Shown here: piece by piece, positions 45,388 through 53,789 of the stretch
Layout: every line of letters begins with the position of its first letter
Position numbering within the stretch: the first letter of the stretch is position 1
NCBI RefSeq assembly: GCF_002105535.1
Contig: NZ_CP015848.1
Coordinates: forward strand, 1,488,907 to 1,552,906
Length of the DNA stretch: 64,000 nucleotides
Reading direction: 5' to 3'
Source: Magnetospirillum sp. ME-1
GTDB lineage: Bacteria; Pseudomonadota; Alphaproteobacteria; Rhodospirillales; Magnetospirillaceae
Made by a program: the position numbers and the translations under genes
The notes under the pieces: model-generated
Told to the model about the DNA's origin: nothing
The model's database searches: none
Seen by the model: only the letters and a program-made list of their open reading frames with translations

Positions 45388-46605
45388 TCAAAAGGTCAGG
45401 CCCGGACGCGCCAGCGCCAGCCGCGCGGCGGCGAGGCCGCTGCAGATGGCGGCTTCTATGGTACAGGGCCAGGGCGAAGCAATCCAGTCGCCGGCGAGGA
45501 AAACCCCGTCGCGACCGGTGACCGGGCCGGGACGGGCGACCACCGTAGCCGGGTCGTGGGCCAGGGTGGCCCGCTTTTCCTTCATGATGCGATAGGGCGG
45601 CGGTGCGATGGGCGGCATGCCCAGCGCCCGGCGGATCTCGTCCCACAGGCGGTCGGCGATGGATTCGTTGTCCAGATCCACCAGGGCGCCGGCCGCCGAC
45701 ACCGTCACCGACAAGACGTCGCCGCGGGCGAACAGCCAATGGCCGGAGGCGTGGACCAGGCCGAGGAAGTGGCTGCCATGGGGCAGTTCCACCGGCTGGG
45801 CGCAGCGGAAATGGGCGTTGACGATGGGCCGGGTCGGCATGGCGGCGGGGGTGGAGCCGGGCAGCAGGGTCTCCACCACCCAGGGCGGCAGGGCCAGGAT
45901 CACCCGGTCGGCGGAGGTCAACGGCACCTCGGCATCGTCGAAGACCAGGGCGTCGGGCCGAAGCGCCTTCAAGCGGCGGCGGAAATGGGTTTCGGCGCCG
46001 AACAGCGCCAGGGTGGCCAGGGCCGGGGCCACCAGGGCGGCCGACAGTCCGGCGGGAAAGGTCCAGGGAACCAGGGCGTCCGATCCGCCCAGCAGCGCCT
46101 TGCGCATGGTCCAGGCGAACATGCGGGCCGACGCCTCGTCGGGCGCGGTGTTCATGATCGCCTCGCACATGGGCAGCCACAGGCGGGTGAAGGAGGGGGT
46201 GTTGCCCAATCGGCTGGCCACCGTCTCGGCCTTGCCGGTCCAGGGCAGGCCCAGCGCCTTGAATATCTCGCCTATTCCGGCGGGCAGGCGCTTGGGACTG
46301 ACCGTCCACGACTTGCCGCTGATCAGGTCGATGAAGGGAAAGGCCGGCGGTGCCGCCACCATGGCCTCGATGCCGCCGGTGGCCCGCGCATAGGCCAGGG
46401 CCGTGCGGTTGGCGCCCAGGACCAGATGGCTGCCGTTGTCGATCACGCGGCCCAGGCGCTCGTCCAGGAACGAGCGGCAGCGCCCGCCGGCATGGCCCGC
46501 CGCCTCGTGCAGCACCACGCGGGTGCCGGCCTTGGCGGCGGCCACTCCGGCGGCGAGCCCGGCCAAGCCGGCGCCCACCACATGCAGGGTGCCCGGGGAG
46601 GTCAC
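45388..46605 (-). CDS. hpnE: Hydroxysqualene dehydroxylase HpnE
   Basis: HpnE is an FAD-dependent enzyme that converts hydroxysqualene to squalene in hopanoid synthesis. The 405 residues start with the dinucleotide motif LHVVGAGLAGLAAG and contain the amine-oxidase-like GGRCRSFLDE and the C-terminal FAD block GRDGVFLAGDWIASPWPCTIEAA (landmarks FLAGDW and TIEAAICSG). GTG at 46605 overlaps the hpnC stop by GTGA. The substrate assignment rests on pairing with hpnC. Confidence 0.93.
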   Translation of the reverse strand: MTSPGTLHVVGAGLAGLAAGVAAAKAGTRVVLHEAAGHAGGRCRSFLDERLGRVIDNGSHLVLGANRTALAYARATGGIEAMVAAPPAFPFIDLISGKSWTVSPKRLPAGIGEIFKALGLPWTGKAETVASRLGNTPSFTRLWLPMCEAIMNTAPDEASARMFAWTMRKALLGGSDALVPWTFPAGLSAALVAPALATLALFGAETHFRRRLKALRPDALVFDDAEVPLTSADRVILALPPWVVETLLPGSTPAAMPTRPIVNAHFRCAQPVELPHGSHFLGLVHASGHWLFARGDVLSVTVSAAGALVDLDNESIADRLWDEIRRALGMPPIAPPPYRIMKEKRATLAHDPATVVARPGPVTGRDGVFLAGDWIASPWPCTIEAAICSGLAAARLALARPGLTF

Positions 46606-47450
46606 GCCGTCAGCCCGCGCCAAAGTCCGACCAGGAACACCCCGGCATAGTCGAGCTTGCCAAGCTTGACCCGCTCGGCCAGGGGATCGCCCCGGCGAAG
46701 CTTGGCCGACAATTGCTCGGCCACCCGTACGGTGACGGCGCATTGCAGCCGCATGCGCAGATCCTTGACCATGCCGGGCAGCGGCTGGGCCAGTTCGATC
46801 AGCCCGTCGGTGGCGTCGAGCATGCGGTCGATGACCTGGCGCAGTTCACGCGGACTGAAGCCGCCTTCCAGCACCCGGATGGTCAGGCCCTGGGCCAGCA
46901 GCCAGTCGCGGGGAATGTAGACGCGCCGAAGCTCGCGGTAATCCTTGCCGCAATCCTGCAGGTGGTTCAGCACCTGCAACGCCGCGCACAGCGCGTCCGA
47001 GGGCGCGAAGGTGTCGTGGGATTCGCCGTGCAGGTCCAGCAGGAAACGACCGACCGGCGCCGCCGAATAGCGGCAATAGCTCATCAGGTCGGCCCAATCC
47101 TCGCAGTAATCGCGCACCGAATCGCGGCGGAAGGCGTGGAGGAGCTGGGAGGCGTGCTCGATCATCGCGCCCTCGCCGTTGACCGCCCGGCGGTAATCCT
47201 CGGCCAGCACCAGGGCCGAGCCGCTTTCGGTACCGTGCAGGGCGCGGTCGAGCGCGTCGAGCCCGGCCACCTTCTCTTCCGGGGTGAGAGTGGGCGAATC
47301 CGCCACGTCGTCGGCATGCCGGGCAAAGTGGTAATAGGCCATGATGGTGGCGCGCTTGTGCTTGGGCAGCAGCAGCGAGGCCACCGGGAAGTTTTCCTGG
47401 CCGGCGGTCTTGCTGGCGGCGGGGAGGGGGGCGGCGGCGGCGCGGGACAA
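46602..47450 (-). CDS. hpnC: Hydroxysqualene synthase HpnC
   Basis: HpnC converts presqualene diphosphate to hydroxysqualene. The 282 residues open with the HpnC signature ENFPVASLLLPKHKR and HFARHADDVADSP, and the second Asp motif is NHLQDCGKDYRELRRVYIP. DWADLMSYCRYSAAPVGRF is also typical. These features separate it from HpnD, whose N-terminus differs. It overlaps hpnE, but no hpnD or squalene-hopene cyclase gene is in the window. Its start faces the NDUFAF6-like gene across 87 bases. Confidence 0.93.
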   Translation of the reverse strand: MSRAAAAPLPAASKTAGQENFPVASLLLPKHKRATIMAYYHFARHADDVADSPTLTPEEKVAGLDALDRALHGTESGSALVLAEDYRRAVNGEGAMIEHASQLLHAFRRDSVRDYCEDWADLMSYCRYSAAPVGRFLLDLHGESHDTFAPSDALCAALQVLNHLQDCGKDYRELRRVYIPRDWLLAQGLTIRVLEGGFSPRELRQVIDRMLDATDGLIELAQPLPGMVKDLRMRLQCAVTVRVAEQLSAKLRRGDPLAERVKLGKLDYAGVFLVGLWRGLTA

Positions 47451-47537
47451 CGGATCGGGCCTTCCAATTGGAGCGCGGGGCGGGAAGGGCTATATATGCC
47501 ACGCCCCATGAGCGGGCTCCAGTTGAAACGAGGTCCC

Positions 47538-48383
47538 ATGTCCGTCCCGCCCGTGCTGTCCCATGCCGCCTCGCTCGTCTCGAGGTTCGATCGCGACCGC
47601 TTCGCCACCGCCCTGTTCGCGCCGCTCGACCAGCGCGAGGCGCTGATGCTGCTCTACGCCTTCAACGTGGAAATCGCCCTGGTTCTGGAAAGCGTGCGCG
47701 AGCCCATGGCCGGGATGATCCGGCTGCAATGGTGGCACGATACCCTGGTTGCCGGTCTGGACGGCGGATCCTGCGACAATCACCCGGTGGCCCAGCCCCT
47801 GTGCGCCATGATCCGGGAACGCGGCCTGCCGCTCGAGGCGTTCGACCACCTGATCTCGGCGCGGCGCGACGATCTGGAAGGAATCGCCCCCGCCGACATG
47901 GCCGCGGCGGAGCGTCAGGCCGAGAGCAGTTCGGCGGCGCTCACCCTTCTGGCCCTGGCGGTGCTGGGCACTGAAACCGAGGAGACCCGCCGGGCCGGGC
48001 GGCACGTGGGTATCGCCTGGGGGCTGGTGGGCAATCTGCGGGCCCTGGGGCACCACCTGTCAATGGGCAAGTTGACGCTTCCCGAGGACCTGCTCCGTGA
48101 TGCTGGCGGCAGTGGCGAGGCGGTGAGGGAAGGACGGGCGTCAACCGGTGTATTGACATCCGTGGCGCAAGTCCTGGGGCAACGCGCCCGATACCACCTG
48201 ACCGAGGCCCGTCGAATCCGGGTCGGGCGAGGCGGCTTGGCCGCGCTACTTCCGGCCGTTTTGGCCGATGGCTACCTGCAAGTACTTGAAAAAATGGGAT
48301 GGAATCCATTCGACAGCCGTGTGGCTCAGTATCGGCCGCGGCCCATCCGTCTGACGCTGGCCCATCTGACAGGGCGGTTCTGA
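47538..48383 (+). CDS. Squalene/phytoene synthase-fold protein lacking catalytic aspartates (NDUFAF6-like)
   Basis: A 281-residue member of the trans-isoprenyl synthase fold. The first Asp motif, normally DDxxD, reads YAFNVEIALVLESV, and the second reads NLRALGHHLSMGKL, so the metal-binding aspartates are gone. The conserved REPMAGMIRLQWWHD block is that of NDUFAF6-like proteins, which in mitochondria help assemble complex I. It is probably not a synthase. The ATG at 47538 follows GAGG; an ATG at 47508 is an alternative. The preceding CTATATATG may be a -10 region. Confidence 0.85.
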   Translation: MSVPPVLSHAASLVSRFDRDRFATALFAPLDQREALMLLYAFNVEIALVLESVREPMAGMIRLQWWHDTLVAGLDGGSCDNHPVAQPLCAMIRERGLPLEAFDHLISARRDDLEGIAPADMAAAERQAESSSAALTLLALAVLGTETEETRRAGRHVGIAWGLVGNLRALGHHLSMGKLTLPEDLLRDAGGSGEAVREGRASTGVLTSVAQVLGQRARYHLTEARRIRVGRGGLAALLPAVLADGYLQVLEKMGWNPFDSRVAQYRPRPIRLTLAHLTGRF

Positions 48384-48385
48384 GT

Positions 48386-48448
48386 ATTATTGCGAAATGG
48401 CAACAATAATATTGCGGAAGCGCAATTTTAAAATTGCGTTAACGCAAT
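48386..48448. repeat. Nested TTGCG palindromes in a convergent intergenic region
   Basis: The 124 bases between the NDUFAF6-like gene and putA are AT-rich and full of TTGCG/CGCAA half-sites. CGCAATTTT-AAAATTGCG (48421-48438) is a perfect 18-base palindrome, and it overlaps a perfect 16-base palindrome, ATTGCGTT-AACGCAAT (48433-48448). Just upstream ATTATTG pairs with CAATAAT. No T-run marks a classical terminator. Both genes end here, so the region is not a promoter for either. Confidence 0.65.
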
Positions 48449-48507
48449 GAAAGTTAAGCCGTGAAAGAGATGGGCAAATATAGTGCGGATTACCGACGGT
48501 ATCTACT

Positions 48508-51500
48508 CTATTTTGTCCCGGGCCGCTGAGGTCCGGCCATCAGCGTCGCATCGCCGCCTACGGCGGCGGTATTGACCGACAGGCAGCGCTCCACCCCATA
48601 GCGGATCAGGGTATTGGGGCCGCCGGCCTTGGACCCGGTGCCCGAGAGACCCAATCCGCCGAAGGGCTGCGAGCCCACCACCGCGCCGATCATGGTGCGG
48701 TTGACGTAGATGTTGCCGATACGGGCGCGGGCCACCACCTGGGCGATGGTGGCGTCGATGCGCGAATGGATGCCCAGCGTCAGGCCGTAAGAGGTGGCCG
48801 CCACCGCGTCGAGCACCTTGTCCAGATGCCCGGCCTCCCAGGGAATGACGTGCAGGATGGGTCCGAACACCTCGTCCTTGAGGAGATCCAGGGATTCCAG
48901 CTCGTAGGCCATGGGGGTGAAGAAGGTGCCGTTGTGACAGGTGTCGGGAAGCGGGGCCGTGGCGATGGCCCGCCCGGAATGGCGCAGGCGTCCGCCATGG
49001 GCCATCAGCCGCTGGCGGGCGGCCTCGTCGATCACCGGGCCGACATCGGTGGCAAGCAAAGCGGGATCGCCCAGGGACAGCTCGGCCATGGCGCCTTTGA
49101 GCAGCGGCTCGATACGGCTCCAGGCCTCGCGCTGGATGAAGGCGATGCGCAGCGCCGAGCAGCGCTGCCCCGCCGAGCGGAAGGCGCTTTCCAGGCAATC
49201 GGCCACCACCTGCTCGGCCAGGGCCGAGGAATCGACGATCATGGCGTTGAGGCCGCCGGTCTCGGCGATCAGCGGGGCCAGCGGCCCGTCCATGGCGGCG
49301 CGCAGGCGGTTGATGTGGCGCGCCGTGGCGGTCGATCCGGTAAAGCTGATGCCGTCCACCAGGGGGCTGGAGACCAGCGCCTCGCCGATGGCCGGGCCGC
49401 CCGGGACCAGATGCAGCGCCTGGGGCGGCACGCCGGCGGCATGGAGCAGGCGCACCATTGCCGCCGCCATCAGCGGGGTCTGCGGCGCCGGCTTGGCCAC
49501 CACGGCGTTGCCGGCGGCCAAAGCGGCCGCCACCTGTCCCGTGAAGATGGCCAGCGGGAAGTTCCAGGGCGATATGCAGGCGAAGACGCCGCGCCCGCCC
49601 AGCATCAGCTCGTTGCTTTCCCCCACCGGGCCGGGCAGCCGCAGGGGCTGGCCGAAGCGCGACCGGGCCTCGGCGGCGTAGAAGCGCAGGAAATCCACCG
49701 CTTCGCGCACCTCGGACAGGGCGTCGGGGATGGTCTTGCCCGCCTCGCGGATGGCCAGAGCCATGAAGCGCGGCCGCGCGGCCTCCAGACGGTCGGCGGC
49801 GTCGTCCAGGATCGCCGCGCGACCCTCGCCGCCCAGATCGTCCCAGGCGGGAAAGGCGGCGCGGGCGGCGGCCAGGGCCGTCTCCACCTCGGCCGGATTG
49901 GCATCGACCACCTCGCCGACCACCCGGCGGCGGTCGGCGGGGTCGAGCACCGGCCGGGCATGGCCCGCATCCGTCTCGGTCCCGCCGATGATGGGAGAGG
50001 CCCGCTCGGGTGTCGAGGCGGCGGCCAGGGCGAGGTTCAACTGGGCCAGCACCGCGGCGGACGACAGGTCCAGGCCGCCGGAATTGCGCCGCTGGGGCGC
50101 GAACAGGGCGGCGGGTTCCGCCACGCTTTGCGGATTGAGGCGTCCCAGGGCCGCCAGGGGATCGGCGGCGACCACATGGGAGGGGATGTCCTCATCGGCC
50201 AGACGGCTGACGAAGGAGGAATTGGCGCCGTTCTCCAGCAGGCGGCGGACCAGATACGGCAGCAACTCCCGATGCGAGCCCACCGGGGCATAGGTGCGGC
50301 AGGTGAAGTCCGGCACCAGTTGGGCGTAAAGAGCCTCGCCCATGCCGTGCAGGCGCTGGAACTCCCAATCCCCCGGACCGCCGGTCATCTCGACGATGGC
50401 GGCGGCGGTGTGCGCGTTATGGGTGGCGAATTGCGGGTAGAACAGCTGGGGCCGCGCCAGCAGGTCGGCGGCGCAGGCGAGGTACGAGACGTCGGTGGCC
50501 TCCTTGGCGGTGAACACCGGAAATCCGTCCAGGCCGCGCTCCTGTGCGCGCTTGATCTCCCCGTCCCAATAGGCGCCCTTGACCAGCCGGATCATCAGCC
50601 GCATTGCGCGCCGTTCGGCCAGGGCCCCGGCCCAGGCGATCACCGGCCGCGCCCGCTTCTGATAGGCCTGCACCGCCAGGCCGAAACCGTTCCAGCCGTC
50701 CAGGGCGGCATCGGCCAGCACCGCCTCCATGACGTCCAGCGAGATTTCCAGCCGGTCGGCCTCCTCGGCGTCGATGGTGAGCCCGATGCCGGCATCGCGG
50801 GCCCGGCGGCAAAGCCCGGCGAGGCGGGGAACCAGTTCCTCCATCACCCGGCGGCGCTGGGCCATCTCGAAGCGGGGATGCAGCGCCGACAGCTTGACCG
50901 AGATGCCCGGCCCGGCCAGCGGCCCGGTGCCCCTGGCGGCGCGGCCCAGGGCGTCGATGGCCTCGCCATAGGCGCGGACGTAGGCGAGCGCCGCCTCGTC
51001 GGAACGCGCCGCCTCGCCCAGCATGTCGAAGGAATGGCGGTAGCCCTTGACCTCCCACGGGCGGGCATGGTCCAGGGCCTCGGCGATGGTGCGGCCCATG
51101 ACGAACTGGCGGCCCATCAGCCCCATGGCCCGGCGCAGGGCTTCGCGCACCACCGTCTCGCCCAGACGCCCGGCGATCCGGCCCAGGACGGCCTTGCCGT
51201 CCTCCTCCAGGTGAAGCAGGCGGTCGCCCAGCATCAGAGCCCAAGTGGATGCGTTGACGAACAGCGAGGGCGAATGCCCCAGATGGCCGTCCCAATCGGC
51301 CGAGCCGATCTTGTCCTTGATCAGCAGATCGGCCGTCAGGTCGTCGGGAATGCGCAGCAGCGCCTCGGCCAGGCACATCAGCACCACGCCTTCGCGGGTG
51401 GACAGGCGGTATTCGTTCAAGAAACCGTCCAGGCCCAGGGAATGCCGGGTACTGCGCGCCCCGTCAACCAGTCTGACGGCGTGGTTGACGACGCGGCGGC

Positions 51501-51627
51501 GGGCCTCGTCCTCGAGTGGAATGGCGGCGGCCAGCCCCGACACCAGTTCGGCCTCGCTCCGCCCGGCGGCCAGATGGATGGCCTGGCGCTGGGCATCCGG
51601 GGCGGGCAGGGGCTGGTCGAGGATCAT
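48508..51627 (-). CDS. putA: Bifunctional proline dehydrogenase / P5C dehydrogenase
   Basis: PutA oxidises proline to glutamate in two steps, with electrons to FAD/quinone and NAD. The 1039 residues have the helical N-terminal part, a proline dehydrogenase barrel (about 170-470, landmarks YAPVGSHRELLPYLVRRLLE and LIRLVKGAYWDGE), and an aldehyde dehydrogenase domain (about 520-1000) with FTGSTATARHI, ETGGLNAMI and the catalytic Cys in GQRCSALR. There is no N-terminal ribbon-helix-helix, so unlike E. coli PutA it is not an autorepressor. The ATG at 51627 starts MILDQPLPAPDAQ. Confidence 0.95.
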   Translation of the reverse strand: MILDQPLPAPDAQRQAIHLAAGRSEAELVSGLAAAIPLEDEARRRVVNHAVRLVDGARSTRHSLGLDGFLNEYRLSTREGVVLMCLAEALLRIPDDLTADLLIKDKIGSADWDGHLGHSPSLFVNASTWALMLGDRLLHLEEDGKAVLGRIAGRLGETVVREALRRAMGLMGRQFVMGRTIAEALDHARPWEVKGYRHSFDMLGEAARSDEAALAYVRAYGEAIDALGRAARGTGPLAGPGISVKLSALHPRFEMAQRRRVMEELVPRLAGLCRRARDAGIGLTIDAEEADRLEISLDVMEAVLADAALDGWNGFGLAVQAYQKRARPVIAWAGALAERRAMRLMIRLVKGAYWDGEIKRAQERGLDGFPVFTAKEATDVSYLACAADLLARPQLFYPQFATHNAHTAAAIVEMTGGPGDWEFQRLHGMGEALYAQLVPDFTCRTYAPVGSHRELLPYLVRRLLENGANSSFVSRLADEDIPSHVVAADPLAALGRLNPQSVAEPAALFAPQRRNSGGLDLSSAAVLAQLNLALAAASTPERASPIIGGTETDAGHARPVLDPADRRRVVGEVVDANPAEVETALAAARAAFPAWDDLGGEGRAAILDDAADRLEAARPRFMALAIREAGKTIPDALSEVREAVDFLRFYAAEARSRFGQPLRLPGPVGESNELMLGGRGVFACISPWNFPLAIFTGQVAAALAAGNAVVAKPAPQTPLMAAAMVRLLHAAGVPPQALHLVPGGPAIGEALVSSPLVDGISFTGSTATARHINRLRAAMDGPLAPLIAETGGLNAMIVDSSALAEQVVADCLESAFRSAGQRCSALRIAFIQREAWSRIEPLLKGAMAELSLGDPALLATDVGPVIDEAARQRLMAHGGRLRHSGRAIATAPLPDTCHNGTFFTPMAYELESLDLLKDEVFGPILHVIPWEAGHLDKVLDAVAATSYGLTLGIHSRIDATIAQVVARARIGNIYVNRTMIGAVVGSQPFGGLGLSGTGSKAGGPNTLIRYGVERCLSVNTAAVGGDATLMAGPQRPGTK

Positions 51628-51632
51628 GGCGG

Positions 51633-51818
51633 CTATTCTTCGCGGGTCGACAGGCCAGCGGCCATGTAGACCGGACACCAGCCCAAGGCCGCCGACACCA
51701 GCGGCACGATGCCGATCCAGCCCCACGGGCCGATGAGGTCGGCCATGGCCAGCCCGATCATGGCCAGCCCCACCAGAACGCGGATCAGGCGGTCCTTGCC
51801 CCCCATATTGGCGTCCAT
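51633..51818 (-). CDS. DUF2892 small membrane protein
   Basis: A 61-residue protein with two membrane segments (LIRVLVGLAMIGLAMADLIG and WGWIGIVPLVSAALGWCPVY). The glycine- and proline-rich hydrophobic pattern and GWCP motif fit DUF2892, a YgaP-tail-like domain with the conserved cysteine. Its function is unknown. Its ATG overlaps the stop of the ACT-domain gene (TGATG) and it ends just before putA, so the three minus-strand genes may form one transcript. Confidence 0.8.
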   Translation of the reverse strand: MDANMGGKDRLIRVLVGLAMIGLAMADLIGPWGWIGIVPLVSAALGWCPVYMAAGLSTREE

Positions 51819-52330
51819 CACACGGCCTCGACGGTGCAGGCCAGATTCATCTCGCCGGCGGTGTTGGCGACGGTGGTGAGGCAGGCCTCGGCGCGGGTGG
51901 GAATGCAGACCGAGAAGCGGGTGACGTAGATTCCCTGTTCCGGCAGCCTTTGGGCGTCCATGCGCACGATATTGGCCTGGAATTCGCCGAACACCTCGGA
52001 CAGGCGGGCTACCAGGCCGGGGCGGTCGCCGCCCGACACCACCACCCGGTGGGTGATGGTTCCGGCCGGACCGTGGGCGGAATCCATCTCGAAGGGACGG
52101 ACGGAGATGCGCGCCCCGGCCAGCAGGGGCAGGCGGGAAAGATCGGTCTCCACCTCGTCGGCCGATACCGAGGCCGGCAGGTCGCACACCGAGGTGAACT
52201 CGGCGCCGCTGCCCAGCATGGCGAAGCTGGTGTCTCCCAGGTCGGCTCCCAGGTCGAAAAGCCGCCCGGTGATGGCCGCGACCAGGCCGGTACGATCGGA
52301 ACAGAATACGGAAACGAGAACGGTTGCCAT
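51818..52330 (-). CDS. Tandem ACT-domain protein (GcvR-like)
   Basis: A 170-residue protein with two ACT-like regulatory domains. The first (about 1-80) opens MATVLVSVFCSDRTGLVAAITGRLFD, the second (about 92-165) has SGGDRPGLVARLSEVFGEFQANIVRM. This is the GcvR architecture, sensing amino acids, often glycine. No DNA-binding or catalytic domain is present. Its location upstream of putA suggests amino-acid-linked regulation, but that is inference. It is divergent from the cytochrome c gene. Confidence 0.85.
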   Translation of the reverse strand: MATVLVSVFCSDRTGLVAAITGRLFDLGADLGDTSFAMLGSGAEFTSVCDLPASVSADEVETDLSRLPLLAGARISVRPFEMDSAHGPAGTITHRVVVSGGDRPGLVARLSEVFGEFQANIVRMDAQRLPEQGIYVTRFSVCIPTRAEACLTTVANTAGEMNLACTVEAV

Positions 52331-52391
52331 GGGAGCCTCTCGCAAAGAGCGCAAATGCTTGGTTTCCCTATCATGCGTCAGGTTCTGACAT

Positions 52392-52420
52392 TTGTTAACC
52401 CCGAGACATGGCGCTATAAT
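52392..52420 (+). promoter_or_regulatory. Sigma-70-like promoter of the cytochrome c gene
   Basis: TTGTTA at 52392-52397 and a consensus TATAAT at 52415-52420 are spaced by 17 bases. They lie 25 bases before the start codon at 52445, with TGAGGA as a ribosome-binding site. This is the best promoter match in the window. Confidence 0.7.
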
Positions 52421-52444
52421 CGTCTTGTAAACGGTGAGGATCGC

Positions 52445-52885
52445 ATGCGCGGGTTGGTGTTGGCCTTGTTGGTGGGATCTGTGACCGGCGTCGCCGCCTG
52501 GGTCTGGTGGCCCCGCGGCTACGGCATCAATCCCCAGGACGCGAGGCAGGTGGCCCTGGGCTACGACCTGTACAACCTGCATTGCGCCTCGTGCCACGGC
52601 CATGACCTCAAGGGCGAGCCCGAGTGGCAGACCCGCAAAGCGAACGGCGAGCTTCCCGCGCCGCCCCACGATGCTTCCGGCCATACCTGGCATCATCCCG
52701 AGGATCAGCTGTTCGCCATCATCAAGCACGGCATGGCCCGTTTCGCCCCGCCCGGCTACAAGACGGCCATGCCCAGCTTCGTCGGCTCCCTGTCCGATGC
52801 CGAGATCAAGGCGGTGCTGTCCTACATCGAATCAACCTGGCCGGCTGAGATCCAGGAACGCCGCGCCGCCATGCTGAAGCATTGA
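52445..52885 (+). CDS. Small membrane-anchored c-type cytochrome
   Basis: A 146-residue protein with an N-terminal hydrophobic segment (LVLALLVGSVTGVAAWVWW), a periplasmic heme domain with CASCH at residues 47-51, and a likely axial methionine in TAMPSFVG. It is a class I mono-heme cytochrome. WHHPEDQLFAIIKHG is common in the cytochrome_C family that works with electron carriers or quinol oxidases. The anchor may be an uncleaved signal peptide. It is preceded by a strong promoter and divergent from the ACT gene. Confidence 0.88.
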   Translation: MRGLVLALLVGSVTGVAAWVWWPRGYGINPQDARQVALGYDLYNLHCASCHGHDLKGEPEWQTRKANGELPAPPHDASGHTWHHPEDQLFAIIKHGMARFAPPGYKTAMPSFVGSLSDAEIKAVLSYIESTWPAEIQERRAAMLKH

Positions 52886-52913
52886 TAGCGGCTACCGGCG
52901 GGCGCGGCTTGAT

Positions 52914-52937
52914 GGTATCAGGGGGCGCGCTGATACC
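52914..52937. promoter_or_regulatory. Inverted repeat between cytochrome c and methyltransferase genes
   Basis: GGTATCAG at 52914-52921 and CTGATACC at 52930-52937 form a perfect 8-base inverted repeat around an 8-base GC-rich spacer. It lies 22 bases before the methyltransferase start codon, so it could be an operator or a hairpin in the 5' leader. No T-run follows. Confidence 0.4.
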
Positions 52938-52958
52938 GCCGGGGAAGGGGACCTACAC

Positions 52959-53780
52959 GTGACCGCCAAGATCAAGATCGGCAATTACGGCTATACCTGC
53001 CAGCCGCGCTGGGGCTTTGGCCGGCCGACCCATCCCCGCCTGACCGAGATCATCTTCCGGCAAAGGGCGGAATACGCCCGGCGCATCGACCATCTGCTGG
53101 GCCTGGCCGAGCACTTCGCCGCCATTCCGCTGGAGGAGCCCGACGAGGCTCCGGGTCCGCGCTGGATGAACCCCTGGTTCAGTGCCCTGGACGGCATGAT
53201 GCTGACCGGCATGCTGGCGCGGCACGATCCGCGCCTGCTGATCGAGATCGGCTCGGGCAATTCCACCAAGTTCGCCCGCCACGCCATCACGGAGCGCCGC
53301 CTGCGCACCAGGATCGTCTCCATCGATCCAGAGCCCCGGGCCGAGGTGGATTCGCTGTGCGACGAGGTCATCCGGGCGCCGGCCGAGTTCGTCGATCCGT
53401 CCGTATTCTCGCGGCTCAAGCCGGGCGACATCCTGTTCATCGATTCCTCGCACCGCTCGCTCGAGAATTCCGACGTCACCGCCCTGTTCCTGGAAGTGCT
53501 GCCGGAATTGCCGCCCGGCGTGATCGTCCACGTCCACGACATCTATCTGCCCTACGACTACCCGCCGGCCGCCGAGGGGCTGATGTACAACGAGCAGTAC
53601 ATTCTGGCCGCCCTGCTGCTGGGCGAGCCCAAGTGGCTGGAGCCGGCCTTTCCCAACTACGCCGTGGTGCAGGACCCGCAATTGTCGGCCCGCCTGGGCC
53701 CGCTGTGGCAGGCCATCGGCACCAACGCCTTCCCGGCGCCCAGCACATCGTTCTGGCTGAACATCAAGAAGCGTCGCTAG
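52959..53780 (+). CDS. Putative class I SAM-dependent methyltransferase
   Basis: A 273-residue protein with a Rossmann core: LLIEIGSGNSTKFARHA resembles SAM-binding motif I, VSIDPEPRAEVDSL motif II and DILFIDSSHRSLENSDV motif IV. The fold resembles the Methyltransf_24 family found in some glycan and secondary-metabolite gene sets. The substrate is unknown. GTG at 52959 is preceded by GGGGAAGGGG. It meets the M20 deacetylase gene tail-to-tail. Confidence 0.8.
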   Translation: MTAKIKIGNYGYTCQPRWGFGRPTHPRLTEIIFRQRAEYARRIDHLLGLAEHFAAIPLEEPDEAPGPRWMNPWFSALDGMMLTGMLARHDPRLLIEIGSGNSTKFARHAITERRLRTRIVSIDPEPRAEVDSLCDEVIRAPAEFVDPSVFSRLKPGDILFIDSSHRSLENSDVTALFLEVLPELPPGVIVHVHDIYLPYDYPPAAEGLMYNEQYILAALLLGEPKWLEPAFPNYAVVQDPQLSARLGPLWQAIGTNAFPAPSTSFWLNIKKRR

Positions 53781-53789
53781 CGTGTTGAA

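Noticed and set aside
47538-48383. Calling the plus-strand synthase-fold gene HpnD
   Set aside because: Both aspartate-rich motifs are lost, and the conserved blocks match NDUFAF6-like proteins, so a presqualene diphosphate synthase is unlikely.
48766-51669. 967-residue plus-strand frame opposite putA
   Set aside because: It is antisense to an intact PutA with catalytic motifs, and its composition is that of a GC-rich shadow frame.
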